From Acidobacteriota bacterium (GTDB lineage: Bacteria; Acidobacteriota; Thermoanaerobaculia; Gp7-AA8), in NCBI GenBank assembly GCA_003223645.1, contig QHVT01000008.1, positions 248,001 to 312,000 of the forward strand: a DNA stretch of 64,000 bases, read 5' to 3'. Below, piece by piece: positions 1 to 8,380 of this stretch. Numbering within the stretch: the first letter of the stretch is position 1; each line of letters begins with the position of its first letter. The translations under genes were made by a program, and so were the position numbers. The notes beneath the pieces were generated by a model that saw only the letters and a list, made by a program, of their open reading frames with translations, was not told the origin of the DNA and made no database searches.

Positions 1-5
1 TCACC

Positions 6-836
6 GTGGGCAGCATTTCGACATTATGGAAAATACTGGACGCCGGCGAATTCGCCGAGGCGCCTATGTTTTTCTCATTCATTATGTGGCGGAATGCATT
101 GACCGCCTGTGTCATTGCGGCGAGCAGTTTCGCGGCCGGATTCGCGCGCGTGATGTTCGAGGCACGGGCGGGAGCGGCGCGAGCGAGAGAACAGCTCTTT
201 CACGCCGAGGCAAGGGAGCTGGAGGCGCGGTTCCACCCGCATTTTCTCTTCAATGCCCTCGGCTCGATTGCGGCGCTGATTCGCAGCGACGCGGCGGCGG
301 CGGCGACCATGTGCCGCCGTCTGGCCGGCCTCGTCTCGAAGACGATCGCCTGCGCCGGAGCGGACCGCTGGCGGCTCGAGGAAGAGCTCGACCTCGTGTC
401 CGACTACCTCTCGGTGCAGACCACGCGGTTCGGAGACCGGCTGCGGATCGTCAGCTGGAGCATCCACGGCGCGGCACGGCAGGAGGCGATTCCGCGGCTG
501 ATCCTCCAGCCGCTGATTGAAAACATTTTCAAACATGCCGTCGCCGTGACGAACCATTCCATAGACGCCGGCGTAAGTGTCCGCAGGCGCCGCCAGCGTC
601 TCGATATTCGTGTTTGGAACTCGACGAACGGCGTGAGTCCGCGATTGTCCCATGGACGCGGGTTGGCGTTCGTGTCGCGACGCGTCCGCGATGCCGGCGG
701 CGAAATTACAATCGCCTTCGACAATGGACAATTCAATGTCCACTGTTCGATTCCGGTCATTCGTCCCACAATCGAACAGACTGCCCACACTACAATCCCG
801 ATTCAGTCCGACTCACCACGTCCACAGTCCGTTTAG
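6..836 (+). CDS. LytS/YehU-type sensor histidine kinase (His_kinase family), possibly 5'-partial at window edge
   Basis: HPHFLFNALGSIAALI H-box, then YLSVQTTRFGDRL and RLILQPLIENIFKHAV N-box typical of LytS-like kinases. Confidence 0.85.
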   Translation: MGSISTLWKILDAGEFAEAPMFFSFIMWRNALTACVIAASSFAAGFARVMFEARAGAARAREQLFHAEARELEARFHPHFLFNALGSIAALIRSDAAAAATMCRRLAGLVSKTIACAGADRWRLEEELDLVSDYLSVQTTRFGDRLRIVSWSIHGAARQEAIPRLILQPLIENIFKHAVAVTNHSIDAGVSVRRRRQRLDIRVWNSTNGVSPRLSHGRGLAFVSRRVRDAGGEITIAFDNGQFNVHCSIPVIRPTIEQTAHTTIPIQSDSPRPQSV

Positions 837-885
837 CCACAATTCACATCCACTGACGATTGTGTCCGCGCACAATGCGCGCGTC

Positions 886-1749
886 ATGAGCTCGCTCCTC
901 TACGAAAGCGACGACGTCGTCATCGAGTCCACCCACAGTGACGCCGGCGGACATCTGTCCGCTTCGCAGACGCTGCTGGCACACGCCTTCGTCTTTTCGC
1001 GCACGATTTCCAAGCTCGAAGATGGAGAAGGCCGCTCCATTACCGCCAACCCGGCCGCGGTCCTGATGCTCAATCAGAACCAGCGTTACACCACGCGACC
1101 GACCGGCGAGGTCGACTCGTCGGTCCGCTATCTGGTCAGCGACACCGTTTTGTTACAGCTCCTTACGCCGTTCGAGAAAAATGTGTCCCTTTACAGACCG
1201 TTTCGATTTCTCGAGGCCGCGCCGCCCGCGGCGACGCTGATCGAAGAGCGCGTGCTGGCCGAGGGGTTGGCGTCGGGCGATCAGCTCGACGTCGAGGAGG
1301 CGGTGTTTCGGATCCTGGCGTCGGTGATTCGCGCCGCTTATGGACAGAAGCGCGGCCGCATGTCGACGCGGCGCGAGATCGACGGCGTCGAGGCCGTACG
1401 CGAATGGATTGCGCGCAATCCCGAAGCAAATCCCTCGCTCCCGGATTTGAGCTCCATCGCCGGCCTGACGCCGATGAAACTCTGCCGCGCGTTCCGCCAG
1501 CGCACGGGGCTGACGCTGACACGGTTTCGTCACGTACTGCGCGGCTGCCTCGCGCTGGACCTGATGACGAGCGGCGCGAAAGACCTGCTGGAGATCTCGT
1601 TGTCGCTCGGATATTCGAGCCACAGTCACTTCACATACGTGTTTCGCCGGATTTTCGGTGAGGCGCCCTCGGCTGTACGTCGCCGCCTGACCGCGCCCAT
1701 CGAGGCCGCGACCGCCGCCGCCCGGTCAGCAGCACACGCGAGCCGGTAG
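886..1749 (+). CDS. AraC-family transcriptional regulator
   Basis: C-terminal double HTH: LTPMKLCRAFRQRTGLTLTRFRHVLR...LLEISLSLGYSSHSHFTYVFRRIFGEAPSAVRRR; in-frame ATG at 886. Confidence 0.85.
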   Translation: MSSLLYESDDVVIESTHSDAGGHLSASQTLLAHAFVFSRTISKLEDGEGRSITANPAAVLMLNQNQRYTTRPTGEVDSSVRYLVSDTVLLQLLTPFEKNVSLYRPFRFLEAAPPAATLIEERVLAEGLASGDQLDVEEAVFRILASVIRAAYGQKRGRMSTRREIDGVEAVREWIARNPEANPSLPDLSSIAGLTPMKLCRAFRQRTGLTLTRFRHVLRGCLALDLMTSGAKDLLEISLSLGYSSHSHFTYVFRRIFGEAPSAVRRRLTAPIEAATAAARSAAHASR

Positions 1750-2119
1750 GTTCGTGTGCCGCGTACGGCGACGGCCGACAGCCATCACAGTTCATATTGA
1801 CGATGGAATTCGCGTTTGGTTATCACGAAATTCGCGCACTATCAGGATATTGCGGACAGTGTGCTGTCACGCTATTGCACCACGCTTCAATATCCCGCCC
1901 GCCTTTGTCCGACGCATTGAAAGCGCCGCGCGCGCTCAATCGCGCAACTCACACGAATTCCTACGCTTATACAAACAAACCGCATGGTGAATGCCGTGCA
2001 CGGGACAGTGGCAGTCGCTGCATTACGAGCGAAAATTCAGCCATTACGGAGGTGCAACAGTTCTCATAACGACATGTCAACACGTCTCAGGCCTTGATTC
2101 AACACTGAAAGGAGCAAAG

Positions 2120-5100
2120 ATGAAATCAAGACCCAGAATCCTCAGGGATGCTGGCCGGCTGCTGAGCATGATGCTCATCCTCCTGTTCATTACAGGAACG
2201 GCGGTCGCCCAGATCTCGACCGGATCGATCGCCGGTAAAGTCCTCGACCCGGACGGCAACCCGCAGGTGGGCGCCACAGTCACGCTCACCGGCGCCGGCG
2301 CGCCTAAGGTCGTCGTAACGGAAGCCGACGGAACGTTCCGCTATCCGAGCCTCCCGCCCGGCCAGTACAACCTCAAGGCCGAGCTCGAAGGAATCGGGAT
2401 TGCGACGACTCCGCTCGACGTCAATATCGGCCGTAATTCGAGCGTCACGATGAAGCTCGCGCCGACCCTGCAGCAGACCATTACGGTCACTGCGGAGACG
2501 CCGCTGCTCGACGTTCGGAAGACCGGCACGGGCGCAACGGTGACGAAGGTCGAGTTGGAGAGTATTCCGACCGCGCGCGATCCGTGGGTCATCCTGCAGC
2601 AGGTTCCCGGCGTTCTGACCGACCGCATCAACGTCGGCGGCAACGAATCCGGACAGCAGTCCTCGTTCGTCGGCAAGGGTGCGGGTGGCGACCAGGCGAC
2701 GTTCAACGTCGACGGCGTCAACATCACCGACATGTCGGCGCTCGGCTCGTCCCCGGCCTATTACGACTTCGATTCGTTCGAGGAAGTGCAAGTCGCCACG
2801 GGCGGCTCCGATCCGCGCATTCAAACCGCGGGCGTGCAGCTGAACATGGTGTACAAGCGCGGCACGAACGATTTTCGTGGTTCGGGCCGTTATTTCATGA
2901 CGCAGGGACGCGAGTCGACGGTCAGTGAGGAAGCGAAGCCGTATCTCAACTTCTTCAATGCCATCGACAGCGTCGACGACTACGGCCTCGAGCTCGGTGG
3001 CCCGGTCATCAAGGATCGTCTCTGGCTATGGGGCGCTTATGGCCACAACCAGATCGATCTCTTCGTTGCCCAGCCGACGACCAACAATCTCCCGCTTGGC
3101 GCCAACGATCCCAACGTCGGCATCCGTTTCACGGACAAGACCAAGCTCGAGACGCTCAACGGCAAGCTGAATGCTCAGATCACCACCAACAACAGCGCCG
3201 TCCTTCTGTATACGGACAGCGGCAAGACGAAGTTCGGCCGCAATGCGAGCCCGACCCGTCCTCCCGCCACGACGTACAACCAGGAGAATTACGGACCCAA
3301 GGGCAATTACAAGGTCGAAGACACGCACATTTTCTCGTCGAACTTCTACCTGACGGGCATGTTCTCGAAGACCAACGGCGGTTTCCAGCTCGTTCCCAAC
3401 AGCGGGCAGAACTGCACGACCTTCGAGTGCATCAACGGCTCCAGCACTCAGAACGCCTATCAGGACGCGGCAACCGCGGTGTGGGCCCGCTCGTTCGCGT
3501 ATGCGTTCATCAAACGTCCGCAGAGTCAGTATCGTGCCGACGGTTCCGCGTTCTTTGGAACGGGATCGCTCAATCACGAGCTGAAATTCGGCGCCGGCTT
3601 CCGTGAAGTCCAGCAGGAGACCCAGAGCAGCTGGGCCCACGATCAGTACTACATCGACTTCACGAACCTCGGCGCTCCGGACTGCTGCGGCGTGTATTTC
3701 CTGCGCCCCGGCAACAGCCACATCAAGGGCGACTACACCGATCTCTACGTCGGCGACACTCTGCTGCTCGGCAATCTCACGATCCAGGGCGGCCTCCGCT
3801 GGGATCAACAGAAAGGCCACTCCGGTCCCGCGAGCACCGTTGCCAACCCCGACGTTCCCAACCTCCTCCCGGCCGTTTCGCTCAATGTTCCGGACGAGAT
3901 CAAGTGGACCAGCATTTCCCCGCGTCTCGGATTCACCTACACGCTGGGCTCCACGCGCCGCACGGTTCTGCGCGGCGGCTACAACCGCTACGTCGACCAG
4001 CTCGGCACCGGCACCATGGGCGCGGCCAATCCGCTGAACGGCTATCAGTATCTCTACTACTACAACATCACCGACTCGAATCACGACCGGCACATCACCG
4101 GCGCCGAGCTCGCCGCGTCGCTCCTGAACGGCGCGTACTTCTACGGCAGCTACCACCTGGATCCGAACGATCCGCTGCATACCAAGCAGCTCACCCGCTT
4201 CGACAACGACATGAATCCGCCGCACACCGACGAATTCGTGCTCGGATTCGAGCATGAGCTGATGTCCGACTTCACGGTCGGCGCGAACTTCACGCATCGC
4301 AGCCTCAATGATTTCGTGGGAACGCGCTTCGAGAAGACCCAGGGACATGAAGACTGGTATTCGTCCGCGGATTACACGCTGCTCGGCAACACCACCGGCC
4401 ATCTGCCGCCGTGCCCCGTCAATCCGACGACCGGCAAGGTGCCGCGTCCTGACGGCTGCACGGGCGCCGCGTTCAGCGTCCCCGTGTACGTCCTCAAGGC
4501 CGGCATCTCCACGCCGACGTTCGGCGTCATCACCAACCTTCCCGATTACTCGCAGAAGTACGAAGGTGTCGAGCTGACGGCAACGAAGCGTATGTCGCAC
4601 CACTGGATGTTGCGCGGCAACGTCTCGTGGAACGACTGGACGCAGCAGGTCGGCCCCGACGCCATCACCGATCCGACGAACCTTCGCACGACCATCGGCT
4701 GCAACAACTGCGACGGCTCCACCGTCGTTCAGGGTTCCGGCACCGGCTCCGGCTCGAAGGGCGGCGTCTACATCAACTCGACCTGGTCGTACAACCTCAC
4801 CGGCGTCGTGCAGCTCCCGTGGCAGTTCAGCCTCGGCGCGAGCGCGATCGGCCGCGAGGGCTATCCGGTTCCGTACGTCTCCCGCGTCTTCACGGGAGCG
4901 AATACGATCGGCGGCGAAGGCTACAAGCAGGTGCTCGTCGCCGGTGTCGACGACTTCCGCCTGCCGGACGTCTTCAACCTCGACCTTCGCCTGGCGAAGG
5001 ATTTCCGTTTCAACCAGGTTGGTCTCACCCTGTCTGTCGACGCGTTCAACATCACGGACCAGCGCACCGTTCTGCAGCGCACCACGCGAGTCAACGATCG

Positions 5101-5188
5101 CCTGGCGCGTTCCTACACGGCCGCGAACCGTGTCGTCGAAGCGCAGGCCCCACGCGTGTTCCGCCTCGGCGCACGCCTCACGTTCTAA
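2120..5188 (+). CDS. TonB-dependent receptor with N-terminal carboxypeptidase-regulatory-like domain
   Basis: Signal peptide, GSIAGKVLDPDGNPQVGATVTLTG, plug-like region, long beta-barrel ending in aromatic residue (RLGARLTF); AAAGGAG RBS before ATG 2120. Confidence 0.9.
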   Translation: MKSRPRILRDAGRLLSMMLILLFITGTAVAQISTGSIAGKVLDPDGNPQVGATVTLTGAGAPKVVVTEADGTFRYPSLPPGQYNLKAELEGIGIATTPLDVNIGRNSSVTMKLAPTLQQTITVTAETPLLDVRKTGTGATVTKVELESIPTARDPWVILQQVPGVLTDRINVGGNESGQQSSFVGKGAGGDQATFNVDGVNITDMSALGSSPAYYDFDSFEEVQVATGGSDPRIQTAGVQLNMVYKRGTNDFRGSGRYFMTQGRESTVSEEAKPYLNFFNAIDSVDDYGLELGGPVIKDRLWLWGAYGHNQIDLFVAQPTTNNLPLGANDPNVGIRFTDKTKLETLNGKLNAQITTNNSAVLLYTDSGKTKFGRNASPTRPPATTYNQENYGPKGNYKVEDTHIFSSNFYLTGMFSKTNGGFQLVPNSGQNCTTFECINGSSTQNAYQDAATAVWARSFAYAFIKRPQSQYRADGSAFFGTGSLNHELKFGAGFREVQQETQSSWAHDQYYIDFTNLGAPDCCGVYFLRPGNSHIKGDYTDLYVGDTLLLGNLTIQGGLRWDQQKGHSGPASTVANPDVPNLLPAVSLNVPDEIKWTSISPRLGFTYTLGSTRRTVLRGGYNRYVDQLGTGTMGAANPLNGYQYLYYYNITDSNHDRHITGAELAASLLNGAYFYGSYHLDPNDPLHTKQLTRFDNDMNPPHTDEFVLGFEHELMSDFTVGANFTHRSLNDFVGTRFEKTQGHEDWYSSADYTLLGNTTGHLPPCPVNPTTGKVPRPDGCTGAAFSVPVYVLKAGISTPTFGVITNLPDYSQKYEGVELTATKRMSHHWMLRGNVSWNDWTQQVGPDAITDPTNLRTTIGCNNCDGSTVVQGSGTGSGSKGGVYINSTWSYNLTGVVQLPWQFSLGASAIGREGYPVPYVSRVFTGANTIGGEGYKQVLVAGVDDFRLPDVFNLDLRLAKDFRFNQVGLTLSVDAFNITDQRTVLQRTTRVNDRLARSYTAANRVVEAQAPRVFRLGARLTF

Positions 5189-5306
5189 CCCTCCGGGATG
5201 CGCGGGCGACGCAAGTCGCCCGCGCATGTTTCTCTCTCCGAGGGTTGCACCACTTTCTTCGCTGCTGCTGTGGAGACAGCGCTTCGTCGCGATAGCATCC
5301 GTTGCG

Positions 5307-5702
5307 ATGCGATTCCGCGATGCCGTCGCCGCAGAATTCGAGCGCAGACGAGCGCGCAACGCGCGTTACTCCATGCGCCGCTTCGCGCGCACCCTCGGCG
5401 TTCACCACAGCACCGTCTCGCGCATGATGCGCGGCTCGCGGCGCATGCCGTCGCGCACCATCGCCGGGATCGCGCGCCGGCTCGGAATGTCGCGTGCGCA
5501 GATCGACGAGTTCGTGATTCGCGAGGACGAGGCGGCCGTGCTTCAGGCGATCGCGCGTCCGTCCTTTCGTCCCGACTGCCGCTGGCTCGCGACCATCACC
5601 GGCATTTCCGTCGATCGCGTCAACATCGTCCTTCACACGCTGCTTCGCGCCGGCGCGCTGCGCATGCGCGCAATCCATCAGTGGGAGCTGACAAACGAAT
5701 GA
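5307..5702 (+). CDS. Small HTH DNA-binding protein
   Basis: YSMRRFARTLGVHHSTVSRMMRGSRRMPSRTIAGIARRLGMS helix-turn-helix; overlaps next gene by ATGA. Confidence 0.65.
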   Translation: MRFRDAVAAEFERRRARNARYSMRRFARTLGVHHSTVSRMMRGSRRMPSRTIAGIARRLGMSRAQIDEFVIREDEAAVLQAIARPSFRPDCRWLATITGISVDRVNIVLHTLLRAGALRMRAIHQWELTNE

Positions 5703-6064
5703 GCAATCCCGTCGTGCAATGGCAAATCGTCACGCCCGATCCCGAATCGGCCGCGACGTTCTACAAGAGTCTCTTCGGCTGGAAGATCACCGCGAACAAC
5801 GCCCTCGGCTATCGCGAAATCGAGACCGGCGGAACGAACGGCGGCATCTGGCCCGCGCCGCCCGACGCGCACAGCTTCGTGCAGCTGTTCATCGCGGTCG
5901 AAGACGTCGCGCGCTGCGTCGACGACGCGACGAAGCTCGGCGCAAAGGTCATTGTGCCGGTAACGTCGCTACCCGACGGCGACACGATGGCGATTCTTCA
6001 TGACCCGAACGGAATGAGCTTCGGCGTCATGCAGCGGAACGCCGGCGTCCCGCCGGCTGGCTAG
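5699..6064 (+). CDS. VOC/glyoxalase-family protein
   Basis: VVQWQIVTPDPESAATFYKSLFGWKI...HDPNGMSFGVMQ typical VOC fold motifs. Confidence 0.8.
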   Translation: MSNPVVQWQIVTPDPESAATFYKSLFGWKITANNALGYREIETGGTNGGIWPAPPDAHSFVQLFIAVEDVARCVDDATKLGAKVIVPVTSLPDGDTMAILHDPNGMSFGVMQRNAGVPPAG

Positions 6065-6124
6065 GAGCCTGCACGGCAGTAAAGCAGTAATACGGCGTAA
6101 GTCGCACGTTCCGAATCGGCAGTT

Positions 6125-6630
6125 TGCGCGCGCGGATCGCCGGTTCGCGCGTGCGGATCGTCATTTCGCGCGTGCGGATCGGCCAGTTGCAAATGAAAAC
6201 AGGCCCGTCGCAAATGAAAACAGGCCAGTTGCAAACGAAAACAGGCCAGTTGCAAACGAAAACAGGCCCGTCGCAAACGAAAACAGGTCGGTTGCAAATG
6301 AAAACAGGCCGGTTGCAAATGAAAACGGGCCGGTTGCAAATGAAAACAGGCCCGTTGCAAACGAAAACAGGCCGGTTGCAAATGAAAACAGGCCGGTTGC
6401 AAACGAAAACAGGCCCGTTGCAAATGAAAACAGGCCGGTTGCAAACGAAAACAGGCCGGTTGCAAACGAAAACAGGCCCGTCGCAAACGAAAACAGGCCC
6501 GTCGCAAACGAAAACAGGCCCGTCGCAAACGAAAACAGGCCCGTTGCAAATGAAAACAGGCCGGTTGCAAATCATTTCGCGCGTGCGGATTCGCCATTCC
6601 GCGCGTGCGGATCGCCAGTTTCCGGCATAT
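6125..6630. repeat. 21-bp-register minisatellite with unit switch (core GTTGCAAAYGAAAACAGGCCR, about 18 units; flanks TTCGCGCGTGCGGATCGYC)
   Basis: Direct reading; KTG repeats 18 times in ORF 6124..6651; flanking GCGGAT motifs at 6132/6153/6174 are 21 bp apart. Confidence 0.95.
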
Positions 6631-6731
6631 GGGCTGAAGCCGTGGGCGTGATTTAGGAGTTTGCGCACGTGCGCACCGGGGGTGCGACGCTGTGTGCTGT
6701 GGCGCGGCGGCCGCTTCACAACGCCGGGATG

Positions 6732-6756
6732 AAAAAAGGCCGCGAACGCGGCCTTT
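6732..6756 (-). terminator. Rho-independent terminator downstream of tRNA-Gly
   Basis: AAGGCCGCGTTCGCGGCCTTTTTT on minus strand. Confidence 0.75.
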
Positions 6757-6769
6757 GGATTCAGCTATT

Positions 6770-6845
<76 letters not shown>

Positions 6846-6928
6846 TGATCGGACGGCGAACTGTACGCAGGGCGCCAGTTGCTGTCAAGCAACGTGCGCT
6901 AACGGGTTGCGCCTGCGGGCTATTCCGT

Positions 6929-8272
6929 TTACGGCCGCTCGACGCGGATGCCGTAGGCGTGCAGTTTCCGGTACAGATTGCTGCGCTCGACTCGCAGCGC
7001 GTCGGCCGCGCGGCTCACGTTTCCGCCGTATTCGCGCAGGCGCGCGAGGATGTATTGCTTCTCGAATTCGTCGCGCGCTTCCTTTAATGTCAGATTCATC
7101 GCGATCTGCGCGGGCTCGTCCGCGCGTGCGCCGAGCTGGATGTCTTCCGGCTCGACGGTGTCGCCCTGCAGCAAAATCGCGAGGCGTTCCGCGACGTTGC
7201 GCAGCTCGCGGACGTTGCCGGGCCAGTGATAGGTCTTTAGCTTCGCCGCGGCGGCGGCGGCGAGTCTCTTCTTCGGCTGTCCTGTCTCCGCGGCGAAGCG
7301 GCGGAGGAAGTATTCGGCGAGCAGCACGACGTCGTTGCCGCGCGCGCGCAGCGGCGGGACTTCGATCGGGATGACGTTCAGTCGATAGTAGAGATCGGAG
7401 CGGAAGGTGTTGTTCGCGATCTCGCTGCCGAGGTCTTTGTTGGTGGCGGCGAGGACCCGCACGTCGACTCTGATCGTCTGCTGTCCGCCGACGCGCTGGA
7501 ACGTCTGCTCCTGCAGCACGCGCAGCACTTTCGCCTGCGTCTTCAGACTCATGTCGCCGACTTCATCGAGGAACAGCGTGCCGCCGTCCGCGAGCTCGAA
7601 CTTTCCCTTGCGGTCGTCGATCGCGCCGGTGAACGCGCCTTTTCGATGTCCGAACAATTCCGACTCGATCAGCTCCTCGGGGATCGCCGCGCAGTTGACG
7701 TCGACGAACGACTGCTCCGCGCGCGGCGACAAGCGATGCAGCGTGCGCGCGACGATTTCTTTTCCGCTGCCGTTCTCGCCGGTGATGAGCACGCGGCTGT
7801 GCGACGCGGCGGCGCTGCGGATCTGTTGCTCGAGATGCTTCATCGGCTCGCTCTCGCCGACGAGAATTTCCTCGAGCGCGAGACGGCGCAGATCGCGCAC
7901 CTGCTCGCGCAGTCTGCGATCGCTGATCGCGTGATTGACGGTGAGCAGCACGCGCTCCAGCGAGAGCGGCTTTTCGAGAAAGTCGTAGGCGCCGAGTCGC
8001 GTCGCGCGGACGGCGGAGTCGACGCTGCCGTGGCCGGAGATCACGATCACCGGCGTCCCGCCCGCGCCGCGCAAACGCTCGAGCACCGCGAGGCCGTCGA
8101 TGCCGGGGAGCCAGAGGTCGAGCAGCACGAGATCGAATTCTTCGCGCGCGAAGAGCGCGATCCCTTCTTCGCCCGACTCGCAGGCGCTGGTCTTGTGACC
8201 CTCGTCCTCGAGGATCGTGCCCAGCGTCTTCCGGATCGCCGGTTCGTCGTCGATGATGAGGATGCGCGGCAT
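6929..8272 (-). CDS. ntrX: Sigma-54-dependent response regulator, NtrC/NtrX-like
   Basis: REC (ILIIDDEPAIRKTL..VLLDLWLPGIDG), AAA+ GENGSGKE and GAFTGAIDDRKGKFELADGGTLFLDEVGDM, Fis-type HTH C-terminus. Confidence 0.9.
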   Translation of the reverse strand: MPRILIIDDEPAIRKTLGTILEDEGHKTSACESGEEGIALFAREEFDLVLLDLWLPGIDGLAVLERLRGAGGTPVIVISGHGSVDSAVRATRLGAYDFLEKPLSLERVLLTVNHAISDRRLREQVRDLRRLALEEILVGESEPMKHLEQQIRSAAASHSRVLITGENGSGKEIVARTLHRLSPRAEQSFVDVNCAAIPEELIESELFGHRKGAFTGAIDDRKGKFELADGGTLFLDEVGDMSLKTQAKVLRVLQEQTFQRVGGQQTIRVDVRVLAATNKDLGSEIANNTFRSDLYYRLNVIPIEVPPLRARGNDVVLLAEYFLRRFAAETGQPKKRLAAAAAAKLKTYHWPGNVRELRNVAERLAILLQGDTVEPEDIQLGARADEPAQIAMNLTLKEARDEFEKQYILARLREYGGNVSRAADALRVERSNLYRKLHAYGIRVERP

Positions 8273-8274
8273 TA

Positions 8275-8380
8275 GAGGCTCACGGGCTCATAGGCGCATG
8301 GGCGCATAGGCTCATAGGCGCATAGACCTAGAGGACGGTCCTCTATGAGCCTATGAGCCTGTGCGCCCATGAGCCTCCTC
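8275..8380. repeat. Tandem-repeat hairpin (8-bp units ATAGGCGC/ATAGGCTC and reverse complement)
   Basis: ctcataggcgcatgggcgcataggctcataggcgcatag ... ctatgagcctatgagcctgtgcgcccatgagcct. Confidence 0.9.

Noticed and set aside
3026-5359. 777-aa minus-strand ORF antisense to the TonB receptor
   Set aside because: Arg/Val/Glu-rich shadow ORF typical of high-GC DNA; the plus-strand receptor has clear domains.
6027-6719. 230-aa minus-strand ORF of VFVCNGP repeats as a real protein
   Set aside because: Open frames follow from a 21-bp unit lacking stops; both strands are equally open and no conserved domain or RBS was recognised.
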